Shown here piece after piece: positions 11,083-22,964 of a DNA stretch of 64,000 nt. The DNA comes from Panax quinquefolius (lineage: Eukaryota > Streptophyta > Magnoliopsida > Apiales > Araliaceae), in contig JAINUW010000459.1 of the NCBI GenBank assembly GCA_020205615.1, forward strand, positions 62,001 through 126,000, given 5' to 3'. How positions within the stretch are numbered: position 1 is the stretch's first letter; the number at the start of each line of letters is the position of its first letter. Under the pieces are notes generated by a model that was not told the origin of the DNA, made no database searches, and saw only the letters and a program-made list of their open reading frames with translations. Position numbers and translations under genes: made by a program.

Positions 11083-12212
11083 TGTGACGCCCCCAAAATA
11101 GGTACACATCACCTATTCTGAGTCGCCAAATACATGGTACAGAATACAAATACAACCTTAAATATACAACATGAGCTGTGAGTTTTAATACAAATATTGT
11201 CTTTGCAGGTGATTCAAACTCAAAATAAGTCTTCAATACATTTATTATCACACTATTTCATAGAATAGTGAGGACTACTAATGTTATCCTCTGGACCGTC
11301 ACTCCGTTCCCCGACTAGTCCCTGCTACGTTCTCATTTCCTGAAGAAAATAATGAAAGCAAAAGGGTGAGCTCAACTAGCCCAGTAAGAAATATTATGAC
11401 TAAGATAATGTAGATTAAATTATCATTAGCCTTCAACAGTGTTAAACTAACACAATATAACAAACATCAAGTTTAACTGCAGCGGAACAAGAAATCCATT
11501 AGAAGAGTCAAGTAGAGAATAAAATCTACTATCTTCTATGATTGATTTAAAAGGTTTTTCATCACTTTTATCGCTGAGACTCAGCTCAATAAATAATCCA
11601 CATCATCCCTGCACTACAACCAAGGATATTAATTAGTATCACAACAACAAATTATCCATGCACTACGGGCCAAGGATATTCGTGTTTTCATCAATGGTCA
11701 TGATTATTCCAACAACTGTCCATCAATGCACTACGGGCCAATAAGGACTTTTACCACATCATTTATAACATTACAATCATGATTATACCAAATAATCCCT
11801 GGTCATAATCATACCAAGTCCATCTATGCACTACAGGCCACAGATGACTTTCAACATAATATAAACACGAGGATGATAACAATGACATAATAATTCAATA
11901 AAACAAGTTCAAGAATAAATTTTAAATATTTATAAATTAATTTATCCAGGAACCAATAATGTCAAAATTGTCAACATGATACTGCTTTGTGGAGTAAAAA
12001 TTCAAGAATGCTCAGAAGAATATTTCCATGAAAAGATATTGGATGAAGCACAAATATCTAAGATATTCTACTAATTTCATGGAGTATAGAAGCCAAAACT
12101 TTAACCAACTGAGTATAATAGAATATATAAAACTGCAACTGGATTTTCGCCCGCCATGTTGTAATCCACGTAGACAGATCATTTTCATAAGTTAATAAGG
12201 AATGAATACAAA

Positions 12213-12612
12213 GGATCATTCACCATGCATGCGGTAATCCACATAGACAGGTTATTCCAATAGAGTAACAAAGAATGGAACCAGGTCATACGTAATCCGC
12301 ACAAACATGATATTCCAAAAGAATAATAAAGAATGGAACCAGGTCATGCGTAATTCGCACAGATAGGATGTTCCAACAGAATAATAAAGAATGGAACCAG
12401 GTCATTCGTAATCCGCACAGACAGGATGTTCCAACATAATAATTAAGAATGGAATAACAACAAAATTCACCAGGCATGTGATGTAAGCCGCATGCACGAG
12501 TTATTCAATGAGAAAAAATAAAGAATGGAATAATAGAAGAATTTCACCATGTATGCGCAAGACTTGGCGATAGATAGGTTATTCCACCATAATAATAAAG
12601 AATGGAATAACA
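12213..12612. repeat. Tandem 58-bp array inside B-type LTR
   Basis: About seven imperfect units of 57-60 bp, each with a core that can pair, TTCCA - spacer AATAATAAAGAA - TGGAA, plus an rGGTCATGCGTAATCCGCAC part. Sister arrays: 19910-20370, 27045-27630, 32370-32960, 38905-39400 and 44900-45410. The array sits just downstream of the splice donor in the LTR transcript. Confidence 0.8.
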
Positions 12613-13133
12613 ACCCTTACGAGTATTGAAAGAAAATAACTCTCTTCATGAATACGAAAGAATAATACCTCTTACCTTAAAAAGAAGTGTATTAAAGCGG
12701 GTAGAAATTTGAGATATGCTTGAAGAAAACTTGCACTATTTTCTACGCTCAAAGCTTTTTTAAACTCTAAAGAAATACGCTCAAGATTATAGAAGAAGAA
12801 TTTTCTGAATTTCTTGTTTGTTTTTCAATTATAACTAAACATCCTATTTATAGGAGAATGGAAAGGATACTATGCAATATAATATAATATATTCTATTTA
12901 TAATTATATAATAAAATAAAATTTATAATGTATATATATATTATTTAAAATCTAATAAAACAAATAACTTTATAAAAGTATTACATTTTTATATAAAAAG
13001 ATTTTTTACTATGCAAACACTATGCATAATAAAATATAATATATTCTATTTATAATCAAATAAAACAAAACTTTATAAAAAGTATTACATTTTATATAAA
13101 AGTTTTCATTTTATTACATTTATAATAATAATA

Positions 13134-13141
<8 letters not shown>

Positions 13142-13180
<39 letters not shown>
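13142..13180. repeat. (TA)n microsatellite in B 3' LTR
   Basis: About 39 bases of uninterrupted TA dinucleotides; the corresponding tract in the other LTR (about 20641-20662 and 20893-20906) is shorter. Confidence 0.95.
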
Positions 13181-13184
<4 letters not shown>

Positions 13185-14012
13185 TCCGTGACTTCCCAAA
13201 TTCCCAAGCATTTTTTCTTTTCATTGGCCCTTTACATGTGGGCCCACCTTTTAAGAAATTTCTACTGATTATTTTGAAAAATTGGTAAATAGGGGTCTAT
13301 AAAATAAGCAAAAATTCATAAAAATCACCTTAATACTTTTAACAACATTTATCACCGTTATTATAATTCACAATATTAATCGACCATGTCGTTCCCAGGA
13401 AAGAGGGGGCTTTCCAATAAGGATTTCACTCTATTGGCGCGCAATTAGGTGACCAAATCTTTCCTTGACAGAACTTCTAGACATCGTTAATATTGAAAAT
13501 AATAATATTAATAACTTTGTCGTCTCAATTATTGATTTAATAATATATAAAATATTGACAATAATTGAATCAAATAACATGAGATACTATGCAGTAATTA
13601 TTGTAGCAATAATTGAACAAAACTGAGTGACTTCTCACGTAAGCATCAATAATCAATACCGTAAGTGTGCTACTCGCTGCAACCACGCCAGACATCGCAT
13701 TTCTTTTAACACCGGATGTTTCAATAGTTAACGGTAAAAATTCCGCCGTTATTTTCATAAAATATTTTTGTCGTTTTCTCAATCCGACAATAATTCTGTT
13801 ATGGGGTCCACCAATGATTATGCCATTGTACGAATATTCCCTGTTAAAACAAATATTCCCCGACCAATCGAATATTATATAACAACTTGCGTACTTCGCA
13901 AAATTTATAAATATTACCCACAACTATAACATTATATCAAATTCATTCCATAATATTCAAAAATGATATTTATAGAAAAATCATATTTATTCATAAAAGT
14001 TGGGGTCTTACA

Positions 14013-14029
14013 ACCTCCCCTTCTTATGA
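14013..14029 (-). other. Polypurine tract of element B
   Basis: On the minus strand AAGAAGGGGAGGT directly precedes the LTR start TGTAAGACCCC. It lies two bases beyond the pol stop. Confidence 0.75.
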
Positions 14030-15418
14030 AATTTTGCCCTCGAAATTAGGGTACGTACCTGGTATGTCGAAGAGGTAAGGATACCTTGATTTCATTTCAG
14101 ATTCTAACTCCTAGGTCATTTCCTCAACATCATGGTTCCTCCACAAAACTTTGACTTGAAATATAACCTTGGAGCGTAGAACATGTTCCTTCTTATCCAA
14201 GATTTTAACAGGAACCTCTTCATACGTTAAATCTTCCGCTATTTCATCCGGTTCTAACTTAATAATGTGGTTCGGGTCATCCACATATTTACGTAACATG
14301 GATATGTGAAAAATGTTATGAACACGAGACATACTTGGCGGTAAAGTGAGTCTATAGGCCATAGTTCCTACTCGATCGAGGATTAAAAATGGGCCAATGA
14401 ATCGAGGATTGAGTTTTCCTCTCTTTCCAAATCTCGTAACTCCTTTCCATGGAGCAACACGTAACAACACATGATCTCCAATATCGAATTACACGTCCTT
14501 TCGATGAAGATTAGCATAACTCTTTTGTCGATCTTGTGAGCTTTTTATACGTTGTCGGATCGTTTGAATCTTTTCCTTAGTCATACACACCAACTCCGGT
14601 CCCAACAATGTTGCTTCACCCACCTCATCTCAGCATACTGGAGAACGACACTTTCTTCCATACAACGCCTCGAATGGAGCCATGCCAATACTTGCTTGAT
14701 AACTGTTGTTATAGGAAAGCTCCACCAATGGTAAGAACTTATCCCAACTTCCCTTGAAGTCAAGGACACAGAGTCTTAATAAATCTTCCAAAGTTTTAAT
14801 AGTCCTCTCTGATTATCTGTCCGTCTGAGGATGATATGCCGAACTAAATCGTAAATCCGTGACCATAGCTTTTTGAAAACTAACCCAAAATCGTGAAGTG
14901 AATCTTGGGTCTCGATCTGAAACTATGGATACTGGCATACCATGCAGTCTTACAATCTCGTTTATATATATACGAGCAAGACATTAAAATGTATAAGTTT
15001 CTCGTATTGGTAAGAAATGAGCAGACTTGGTCAATCTATCAACAATGACCCAAATTGCATCTATGCCTTGAGAAACCTTGGGAAGACTAGTAACGAAATC
15101 CATGGTAATGTGCTCCCACTTCCATTTTAGAATTTCAAGTGGTTGAAATGGACCTTTTGGTACTTGATGCTCCGCCTTGACTCGTTGACAAGTTAGACAC
15201 CTTGAGATAAACAACGCTATCTCTCTCTTCATATTGCTCCACCAAAATGTATGACGAAGATCACGATACATTTTGGTACTCCTAGATTGGATTGCAAACG
15301 GCGTGTTGTGCACCTCCATCATGATTCTATACTTTAAATCAGGGTCGTTAGGAACACAAAGTCTTGAGTTGACTTGAATTATTCCTTCTTTCATCGATTC
15401 TTGCTTCCGGCATAGCAC
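14024..15418 (-). pseudogene. Element B: integrase with chromodomain
   Basis: One long minus-strand frame covers integrase and chromodomain to the pol stop at 14024-14026. The zinc region has VHNTPFAIQ (second His changed to Gln), then RCLTCQ. The catalytic core keeps Asp in MDFVTSLP, Asp in VSDRDPRFTSRFW and Glu in [10 protein letters not shown], so the DDE triad is readable. The C-terminal part has [16 protein letters not shown] and [14 protein letters not shown], then the chromodomain ([24 protein letters not shown]). Five in-frame stops break it (14984-6, the TDR-stop-SER site, VC-stop-DEVG, DV-stop-FDIG, 14111-3). Two look like W to stop. The integrase inserts element DNA and the chromodomain targets chromatin. 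It begins by a one-base shift from the upstream frame near 15400. Confidence 0.9.
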
Positions 15419-16832
15419 CTTCTTGCACTTTCTTCCTCATACGCATCAGCTCCAGGTTCGTAGCTTGAGCAACTTTAACTTTATCAATTAAAGTCGGTTC
15501 TACTCGTAAATTCGTCATCATCACATGGGTCCCTAGAGTCTTTAACTCTATCTCCATCCTTTGCAAGTCACACAAAATAGGCCTTTATATTGACAATATC
15601 GCACTCGTACCCGCATATGATCTTCTACTCTATACTTCAGCTACCACGTTCGCTTTTCCAAGATGGTATTGGATAGTATGATCATAATCTTTCAATAGTT
15701 CAAGCCAACATTGTTGTCACATGTTGAGTTCCTTTTGAGTGAAGAAATATTTGAGGCTTTTATGATCCGTAAAGATCTCCACTTTCTCCCCATACAAGTA
15801 ATGCCTCCAAATTTTAAGTGCGAAGATAACAGCTACTAACTCTAGATCATGAGTAGGATAATTCCTCTCATATTCTTTGAGTTTTCGAGAGGCATAGGCT
15901 ATGACTTTCCCATGTTGCATGAGAGCACATCCTAACCCTTTGCCCGAAGCATCACTGTAGATGACAAATCCCTCCGAGTCAAATGATATTGTCAGAACAG
16001 GTGCTGAAATGAGTCTCCTCTTGAGTTCTTGAAAACTCTTCTCACATTCCTCGCTCCAATCGAATTTTCTATCTTTTCGAGTCAGCTGAGTTAGTGGAGT
16101 AGTGATTCAAGAAAATCCTTCCACGAATCTCCGATAATAACCAGCTAAACCGAGAAAGCTACGTACTTCGGTCACTGATTTAGGTTACTCCCAGCTTTGA
16201 ATTGCTTCAATCTTTGCCGGGTCAACATATATTCCATAACTTAATACTACGTGCCCAAGGAATGTTACTTCCTCAAGCCAGAACTCGCATTTCTTCAACT
16301 TGGCATAAAGCTTATTTTCACGAAGCTTTTGGAGTATCAGCTTCAAGTGTTGCTCATAATCTTCATGGCTTTTGGAATATATGAGGATGTCATCAATAAG
16401 GACGACCAAAAAGTGATCCAAATATTCCTTGAATACTCGGTTTATCATATCTATGAAGGCAGCAGGAGCATTAGTCAATCCAAAAGACATGACTAGGAAT
16501 TCATAATGCCTATACCTAGTTCTGAAAGCCGTCTTTGGAATGTAATCGGTTCTAATCTTCAATTAGTGATATCCAGAACGAAGATCAATCTTTGAAAAGA
16601 ATTTGGCGCCTTGCAACTGGTCAAACAGGTCGTCAATGTGAGGCAATGGATATCTATTTTTGATAGTGACATGGTTCACCTCCCGATAATCAATACAAAG
16701 TCGCATACTCCCATCTTTCTTCTTCACGAATAGAACAGGAGCACCCCAAGGAGACGTACTAGGATGAATGAAACCGATGTCTAATAATTCCAGCAGTTGG
16801 GTCTTTAACTCCTGAAGTTCAATAGGAGCCAT
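15348..16832 (-). pseudogene. Element B: reverse transcriptase and RNase H
   Basis: One minus-strand frame spans RT, RNase H and the linker before integrase. The RT shows [66 protein letters not shown] and the active-site block LIDDILIYS. The connection region has FLGLAGYYRRF. RNase H has [59 protein letters not shown] and VVAEV-stop-SRRS. Stops lie at 16563-5 (after SGYH), 16182-4, about 16109, 15717-9 (CGA to TGA) and in the SRR region. The 80-residue sequence between PR and RT is in another frame. Catalytic residues survive although translation would fail. Confidence 0.9.
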
Positions 16833-16957
16833 TCGATATGGGGCTTCGAAAATGGGTTTTGTACTAGGTTCAAGGTCGATACAAAATTCAATTTCACGCC
16901 CGGGGTAGGCGGGAAGTTCTTCAGGAATACGTCAGAAATTTATTAACAATAGAAATA

Positions 16958-18655
16958 TCATTCAAAAATCGATTTATTTTTGTTTAGATCCGTGACATGA
17001 GCTAAGAAAGCTTGACATCTGTTTTTCAATAAACGAAGAGCTTTATGGCTTGAGATGACAGTGATTGATTTTAATGGTTTGGTTTCTTGAATTTGCATAA
17101 TAGGTTGGTTAGAAATATGAAAGTTAACAACCTTACGAAAATAATCAATTTTTGCATGATGAGTAGTTAACCAATCAATCCCTAGAATCACATCAAATGA
17201 AAGTATTTTCAAAGAAATAAGATCGACAGGTAACGTGCGGGTGCCGATTTGAACTAAACAAGACTTATAAATAGTGGATGTAATGAAGGTTTCTCCCAAT
17301 GGAGTTTCAACAGATAAGTCAAAGTCTAATTTCTCCGGAGTCAAATTTAAACGTTGAGCGCAAGTAGGAGAAATAAAAGAATGGGTAGAACCGGTATCAA
17401 ATAAGGTATAGACTTCGCTAGAGTTTATGATAAGCTTACCCTTGATGACCTCGTTTAGGTTCCTTTCTTTCTGGGAGGTCACAACAAACGTTCTCCCTTG
17501 AACTATCGGCTTTGACTTTTATGGGACTGCCTTTGGTGCCTCCATCCCAGCTGAACTTGCCTTCCCTGAATGACAAAATTGAGCTAGGTGACCTTCTCTT
17601 CCACAATTATAACACGTTTTGGACTATTGCGCACAGTTTGGACTGATATGTCTCTCCCCTCTGCATTTGAAGCATATGATAGGTGGTCGTTCTCCTTCCT
17701 TAACAACGGGTGCTGATGCTGACATCTTTCCATCATTGTTGAATCTCTTCTTCTTGAAATGTTCATTCTTATTATTTTGTCCATGATTACCACCGAAGTG
17801 GTTACCATTTCTGGCATGTTGATTCCCTCCATGCTTATTGTCACCGCTTCGATGACTGCTATCACTAGTATTATCATTTTTTCGGCTACTCTCTTTTGGT
17901 TGGGTTGACTCATTATCAGGCTCCAATAACTGAGCCCTATTAACAACATCTGAATACAAACACAGTTTATGAGAGATAAGATATTGACATATCTCGGGTT
18001 TCAAACCTCTTAGAAACATTCGCGTCATTCTCTCCTCATTATCAACCAAATGGGATGCAAACCGAGATAACTCAGAAAACTTGGCTTCGTACTGCGACAC
18101 GATCATGTTGTTTTGCTCCAGCTTAATGAACTCTACCTCTTTCATGTGACGAATACTTTCGGGAAAGTACTTGTCGTTGACCAATTCTTGGAACTTCTCC
18201 CAAGTCATCTTCAGTGTGGCAGGTTGAGTACGATTTATAGATTCCCACCAGTAATCTGCCTCTGCTCGCAACATGAAGGTGGAAAAGGGAACCTTTTGCT
18301 CCTCGGAGCATCCCAAGACATCAAATATCTTGCAGATATGCTTTATCCACGTCTCCGCCTTCAGTGGTTTTGGCTCTCCAAAAAACTACGGTGGTCCCAG
18401 TTCCTTGAACTGCTTAGCGGTGACCGTCCGAGAGTTGCCAGTGTTTCCACCTGCATTTTGGACAGGAGACGCTCTTGCCTAATGTTTCATGAATTGTATA
18501 AAGCCTATGAACATTCCATTGTTCATCATTTGGTCAGTGTTGTTGTTTGTATGAGGATTGTCGCCTTCTTGATGTACATTATCCTGATTATTGATCTGTG
18601 GAGACTCAACGGTCTCCTGTGCTCCATTGCTATTCTCAACATTCTCGGATGTCAT
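16958..18655 (-). pseudogene. Element B: Gag-protease frame
   Basis: A single minus-strand frame of 566 codons runs from the likely start ATG (18653-18655, MTSENVEN) to 16958. The Gag core has the retrotransposon-gag signature (FMLRAEADYWW, FPESIRHMKEVEFIKL, YEAKFSELSRFA, MFLRGLKPEI). Two zinc knuckles follow, CFKC-x4-H-x4-C and CYNC-x4-H-x4-C, both complete, after an Asn/His/Gly-rich stretch. The protease has an intact DTGSTHSF and VILGIDWL. Stops sit at 18479-81 (CAG to TAG), near 18383, at 17624-6 and near 17518. Gag and protease in one frame is normal for the group. This start is supported by the splice acceptor ten bases upstream and by the same ATG in element C (28956). Confidence 0.9.
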
Positions 18656-18664
18656 TTTCAAATA

Positions 18665-20426
18665 CTGCCACAAAACAAGGGTTAATTAACATATCACATA
18701 TTATCCCTATACTCTGACCGACTAATTAAATACCAAATAAACTTAGGTAGGTCATACTAGCGAAGGAATTCCCCGTCTCTCCCCTCCTAGTTCTTGTCTC
18801 ACATCTCAGCCAGGGATCATATTCCTAAGCTTTGATACCAACTGTGACGCCCCCAAAATAGGTATACATCATCTATTCTGAGTCGCCAAATACATGGTAA
18901 ATAATACAAATACAACCTTAAATATACAACATGAGCTGTGAGTTTTAATATAAATATTTTCTTCTAGACAGTATTCAAACTCAAAATAAGTCCTCAATAC
19001 ATTTATTATCACACTATTTCATAGAATAGTGAGGACTACTAATGCTATCCTCTGGACCGTCACTCCATTCCCCGACTAGTCCCTGCCACGTTCTCATTTC
19101 CTGATGAGAACAATGAAAGCAAAATGGTGAGCTCAACTAGCCCAGTAAGAAATATCATGACTAAGATAATACAGATTAAATTATCGTTAGCCGTCAACAG
19201 TGTTAAACTGACACAATATAACAAACATCGAGTTTAACTGCAGCGGAACAAGCAATCCATTAGAAGAGTCAAGTAGAGAATAAAATCTACTATCTTCTAT
19301 GATTTAAAAGGTTTTTCATCACTTTTATCGCTGAGACTCAGCTCAATAAATAATCCACATCATCCCTACATGACGGCCAAGGATATTCATTAGTATCACA
19401 ACCACAAATTATCCATGCACTACGGGCCAAGGATATTCATGTTTTCATCAATGGTCATGATCATGCCAACAACTGTCCATAAATGGACTACGGGCCAATG
19501 AGGACTTTTACCACATCATTTATAACAATACGGTCATGATTATACCGAATAATCCCTGGTTATAATCATACCAAGTCCATCTATGCACTACAGGCCACAG
19601 ATGACTTTCCTCATATTATAAACATGAGGATGATGACAATGACATAATAATTCAATAAAACAAGTTTAAGAATAAATTCTAAAGATTTATAAATTAATTT
19701 ATCCAGGAACCAATAACGTCCAAATTGTCAGCATGATACTTCTTTGTGGAGTAAAAATTCAAGAATGCTCAGAAGAATATTTCCATGAACAGATACTGGA
19801 TGAAGCGCAAATATCCAAGATATTCTACTAATTTCATGGAGTATAGAAGCCAAAACTTTAACCAACTGAGTATAATAGAATATATGAAACCGCAAATAGA
19901 TTTTCACCCGCCATGCGGTAATCCACGTAGACAGATCATTTCCATAAGTTAATAAGGAATGAATATAAAGGATCATTCACCATGCATGCGGTAATCCACA
20001 TAGATAGGTTATTCTAATAGAGTAACAAAGAATGGAACCAGGTCATGCGTAATCCGTACAGACAGGATATTCTAACAGAATAATAAAGAATGGAACTAGG
20101 TCATTCGTAATCCGCACGGACAGGATGTTCCAATAGAATAATAAAGGATGGAACCAGGTCATGCATAATCAACACAAACAGGATGTTCAAACAGAATAAT
20201 AAAGAGGGGAATAACAACAGAATTCACCAGGCATGCGATTGACCGCACAGACAGGTTATTCCAACAAAAAAATAAAGAATGGAATAATAGAAGAACTTCA
20301 CCATGTATGTGGTACTTCGCATAGACAGGTTATTCCAACATAATAATAAAGAATGGAATAACAACCCTTACGAGTATTGAACGAAAATAACTCTCTTCAT
20401 AAATACGAAAGAATAATACCCCTTAC
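18665..20426 (-). other. Putative leader intron of element B
   Basis: Donor TAAG|GTAAGGGG (GT at 20426-20425) lies in the 5' LTR; the acceptor TTGTTTTGTGGCAG ends at 18665, ten bases before the Gag ATG. Removal would take out the 3' part of the LTR transcript and the primer binding site. The matching pair in element C is 27016-28946. Inferred from consensus sites only. Confidence 0.5.
18829..18840 (-). other. Primer binding site of element B
   Basis: Minus-strand TGGTATCAAAGC, two bases after the LTR end. It fits the 3' end of plant initiator tRNA-Met (binding sequence TGGTATCAGAGC) with one mismatch. Confidence 0.85.
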
Positions 20427-21745
20427 CTTAAAAAAGAAGAGTATTCCAACGGTAGGGCGGGGATATACTTGAAGAAAACTTGCACTATTTTCTACGCTCA
20501 AAGCTTTTTTAAACTCTAAAGAAATACGCTCAAGATTATAGAAGAAGAATTCTCTAAATTTCTTGTGTGTTTTTTAATTCTAACTAAGCATCCTATATAA
20601 TATATTCTATTTATAATTATATAATAAAACAAAATTTATAATATATATATATATATATATATTATTTAAAATCTAATAAAACAAATAACTATATAAAAGT
20701 ATTCTGCTTTTATATAAAAAGATTTTACTATGCAAACACTATGGAGGCATTATGCAAACACTATGCATAATAAAATATAATATATTCTATTTATAATCAA
20801 ATAAAACAAAACTTTATAAAAAGTATTCTATTTTATATAAAAAGTTTTCTGTTTTATTACATTTATAATAATAATAAAATAAAATTTATATAATATATAT
20901 ATATATAAACTTTCATGACTTCCCAAATTCCCCCCCCATTTTTTTTTCGTTGGTTATTTACATGTGGCCCCCATATATGGGCCCACCTTTTAAGAAATTT
21001 CTACCAATTATTTTGAAAATGGGTAAATGGGGTCCATAAAATAAGCAAAACTTCATAAAATCACTTTAATAATTTTAACAACATTTATCACCGTTATTAT
21101 AATTCACAATATTAATCGACCATGTCGTTCCCAATAAAGAGGGGGCTTTCCAATAAGGATTTCTCCCTATTGGCGCGCAATTAGGTGACCAAATCTTTCC
21201 TTGACAGAACTTCTAGACATCGTTAATATTGCAAATAATAATATTAATAACTTTGTCGTCTCAATTATTGATTTAATAATATATAAAATATTGACAATAA
21301 TTGAATCAAATACGCGTGAGATACTACGCAAACAATTTAATGTAGCAATAATTGAACAAAAGCGAGTGACTTCTCATGTAAGCATCAATAATCAATACCG
21401 GTAGTGCTACTATGCAATCACGCCAGTATCTTTTTCTTTAACACCGGGTGTTTCAACAGTTAACAGTAAAACTTCCGCCGTTATTTTCATAAAATATTTT
21501 GGTCATTTTCTCAGTTCGACAATAATTTAGTTGTGGGGTCCACCAATGATTCTGCCATTGTACGAATATTCCCTATTAAAACGAATATTTCCCGACCAAT
21601 CGAATATTATATAACAACTTGCGTACTTTGTAAAATTTATAAATATTACCCACAACTATAACATTATATCAAATTCATTCCATAATATTCAAAAATATTA
21701 TTTATAAAAAAAATCATCTTTATTCATAAAAGTTGGGGTCTTACA
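18843..21745 (-). repeat. Element B 5' LTR
   Basis: 2903 bp, matching 11083-14012 throughout. Unlike its partner it lacks the CTATAAATAGG box: at 20590-20600 about 38 bp between short repeats are missing. The splice-donor site, the 58-bp array (19910-20370) and the AT tracts are kept. Confidence 0.9.
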
Positions 21746-21889
21746 TTCACAATCTAGTTTAAAATTTTATTTTGTCGTTTGATTAATTGAATTTGTTAAT
21801 GAAATTTTGATTTACAAATGAATTCAGTTGTGGAAACATCAAGAGTTATAGTGATGGTTATGTTAATAATTATTATTCATGATGTGTTG

Positions 21890-21940
<51 letters not shown>

Positions 21941-22004
21941 AACCTGTTAGCTGCTACAAATTAATTATATATATATATATATATATGTTAACTTGCGAAT
22001 TTCA
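21746..22004 (+). repeat. Rest of element A 3' LTR and (TA)n tract
   Basis: Sequence after the right target duplication (ttcac, 21746-21750) should continue the LTR of element A. It ends in a (TA)n tract at about 21893-21936 and a second one at 21967-21987. No gene is seen, and the true LTR end cannot be placed. Confidence 0.5.
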
Positions 22005-22964
22005 TGTTACCTGTTCCCTGGTGTTCATCTTTGGCCCGTAGTGCATAGATGGACTGTTGATTATTAGTTTTACTGTTGATATCTTTGGTCGTAGTGCAAA
22101 GTGGACAAGTGTATGACATGATCATGATCATTGATGATTACACGAATATCCTTGCCCCGTAGTGCATGGATAATTCGTGAACGTGATACTAACGAATATC
22201 CGTGGCCGTAGTACAAAGATAGACAACTTATTGGTATGATCATTGTTATTATACTTGAATGTCTTTAGCCTTTGGGGTAAGGATATTGAGTAAACATTCT
22301 ATTAAGCCTTTGTGGCAAGGAGGAACTGTTGATTCACATTATTATAAACATGAATTGTGAATTTAACTAAAATCTTTGGTGATTTAGGTGAAGACAGGTA
22401 ATGAAAGTTCTCTTTGTCTTGGGTATAATAAAGAACTGTTAATGGGTATTGCAGGGATAAGATTAATGATAAACTTTTAAATCATAGAAGATAATAGATA
22501 TTAGGCTCTGCTTGACTCTTCTAATGGATTTCTTGTTCCGTTGCAGTTGTCAATCTAGAACATGTTATCCATTAAATTTTATCTGATTTGTTGAAGCCTA
22601 ACGATAATTTGTTGGTCATTATCTTAGTCATAATAATTCTTACTGGGCAAGTTGAGCTCACCCTTTTCTTCATTGTTCTCTTTAGGAAATGAGAATATAG
22701 ATGGGACTAGTCGGGGAATGGATTGACGGTCCAGATGGTGGCTACAGTAGTCCTCACTATTATGTGAAATAGTGTGATAATAATTTTAATAAGATTGAAT
22801 TTGAGTTTGGATATTGTCTAGGAGACAATATTTGTATTAAAACTCACAGCTTATGTTTTGTCGTATTATGCACGACAGTTATATAATTAAGTTGTAGTTG
22901 TATTATGTACCATGTATTTGGCGACTTAGAATGGGTGATGTATACCTATTTTGGGGGCGTCACG
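22005..22964 (+). repeat. B/C-type LTR relic, plus orientation
   Basis: The 3' kilobase of a B/C-type LTR, recognisable by the repeated GGCCCGTAGTGCATAGATGG motif, the CTCACTATTATGTGAAATAGTG hairpin region near 22755 and the end TTTTGGGGGCGTCACG. The last base is changed (CA to CG), no primer binding site follows, and Tat pol sequence starts at once. It is a truncated solo-type LTR at the left edge of element D. A frame from 22905 that runs on into D is a chance fusion. Confidence 0.8.

Larger units (their letters stand above)
11083..14012 (-). repeat. Element B 3' LTR
   Basis: 2930 bp. On the minus strand it carries a CTATAAATAGG promoter box (12844-12853), a splice-donor-like AAGGTAAG (GT at 12675-12674), a tandem array of about 58-bp units (12213-12612), a (TA)n tract (13142-13180) and a GC-richer block around 13380-13480. 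Short ORFs inside it repeat in the sister LTRs and are not genes. Confidence 0.9.
11083..21745 (-). mobile_element. Element B: full-length chromodomain Ty3/gypsy element
   Basis: This 10.66-kb minus-strand LTR retrotransposon is the most complete element here. It starts TGTGACGCCCCC (11083) and ends GGGGTCTTACA (21745). The flanks are tttac and ttcac, a 5-bp duplication with one change. Order on the minus strand: 5' LTR 21745-18843, primer binding site, Gag-protease, RT-RNase H, integrase with chromodomain, polypurine tract, 3' LTR 14012-11083. Coding parts carry about a dozen stops and a few shifts. Gene order and the chromodomain place it among the chromoviruses. It is a plausible former source of enzymes for the deleted relatives C and E. 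Confidence 0.93.

Noticed and set aside
18113..18685. 190-residue plus-strand frame opposite B gag
   Set aside because: Antisense shadow of a conserved Gag; the Gag strand carries the family motifs.
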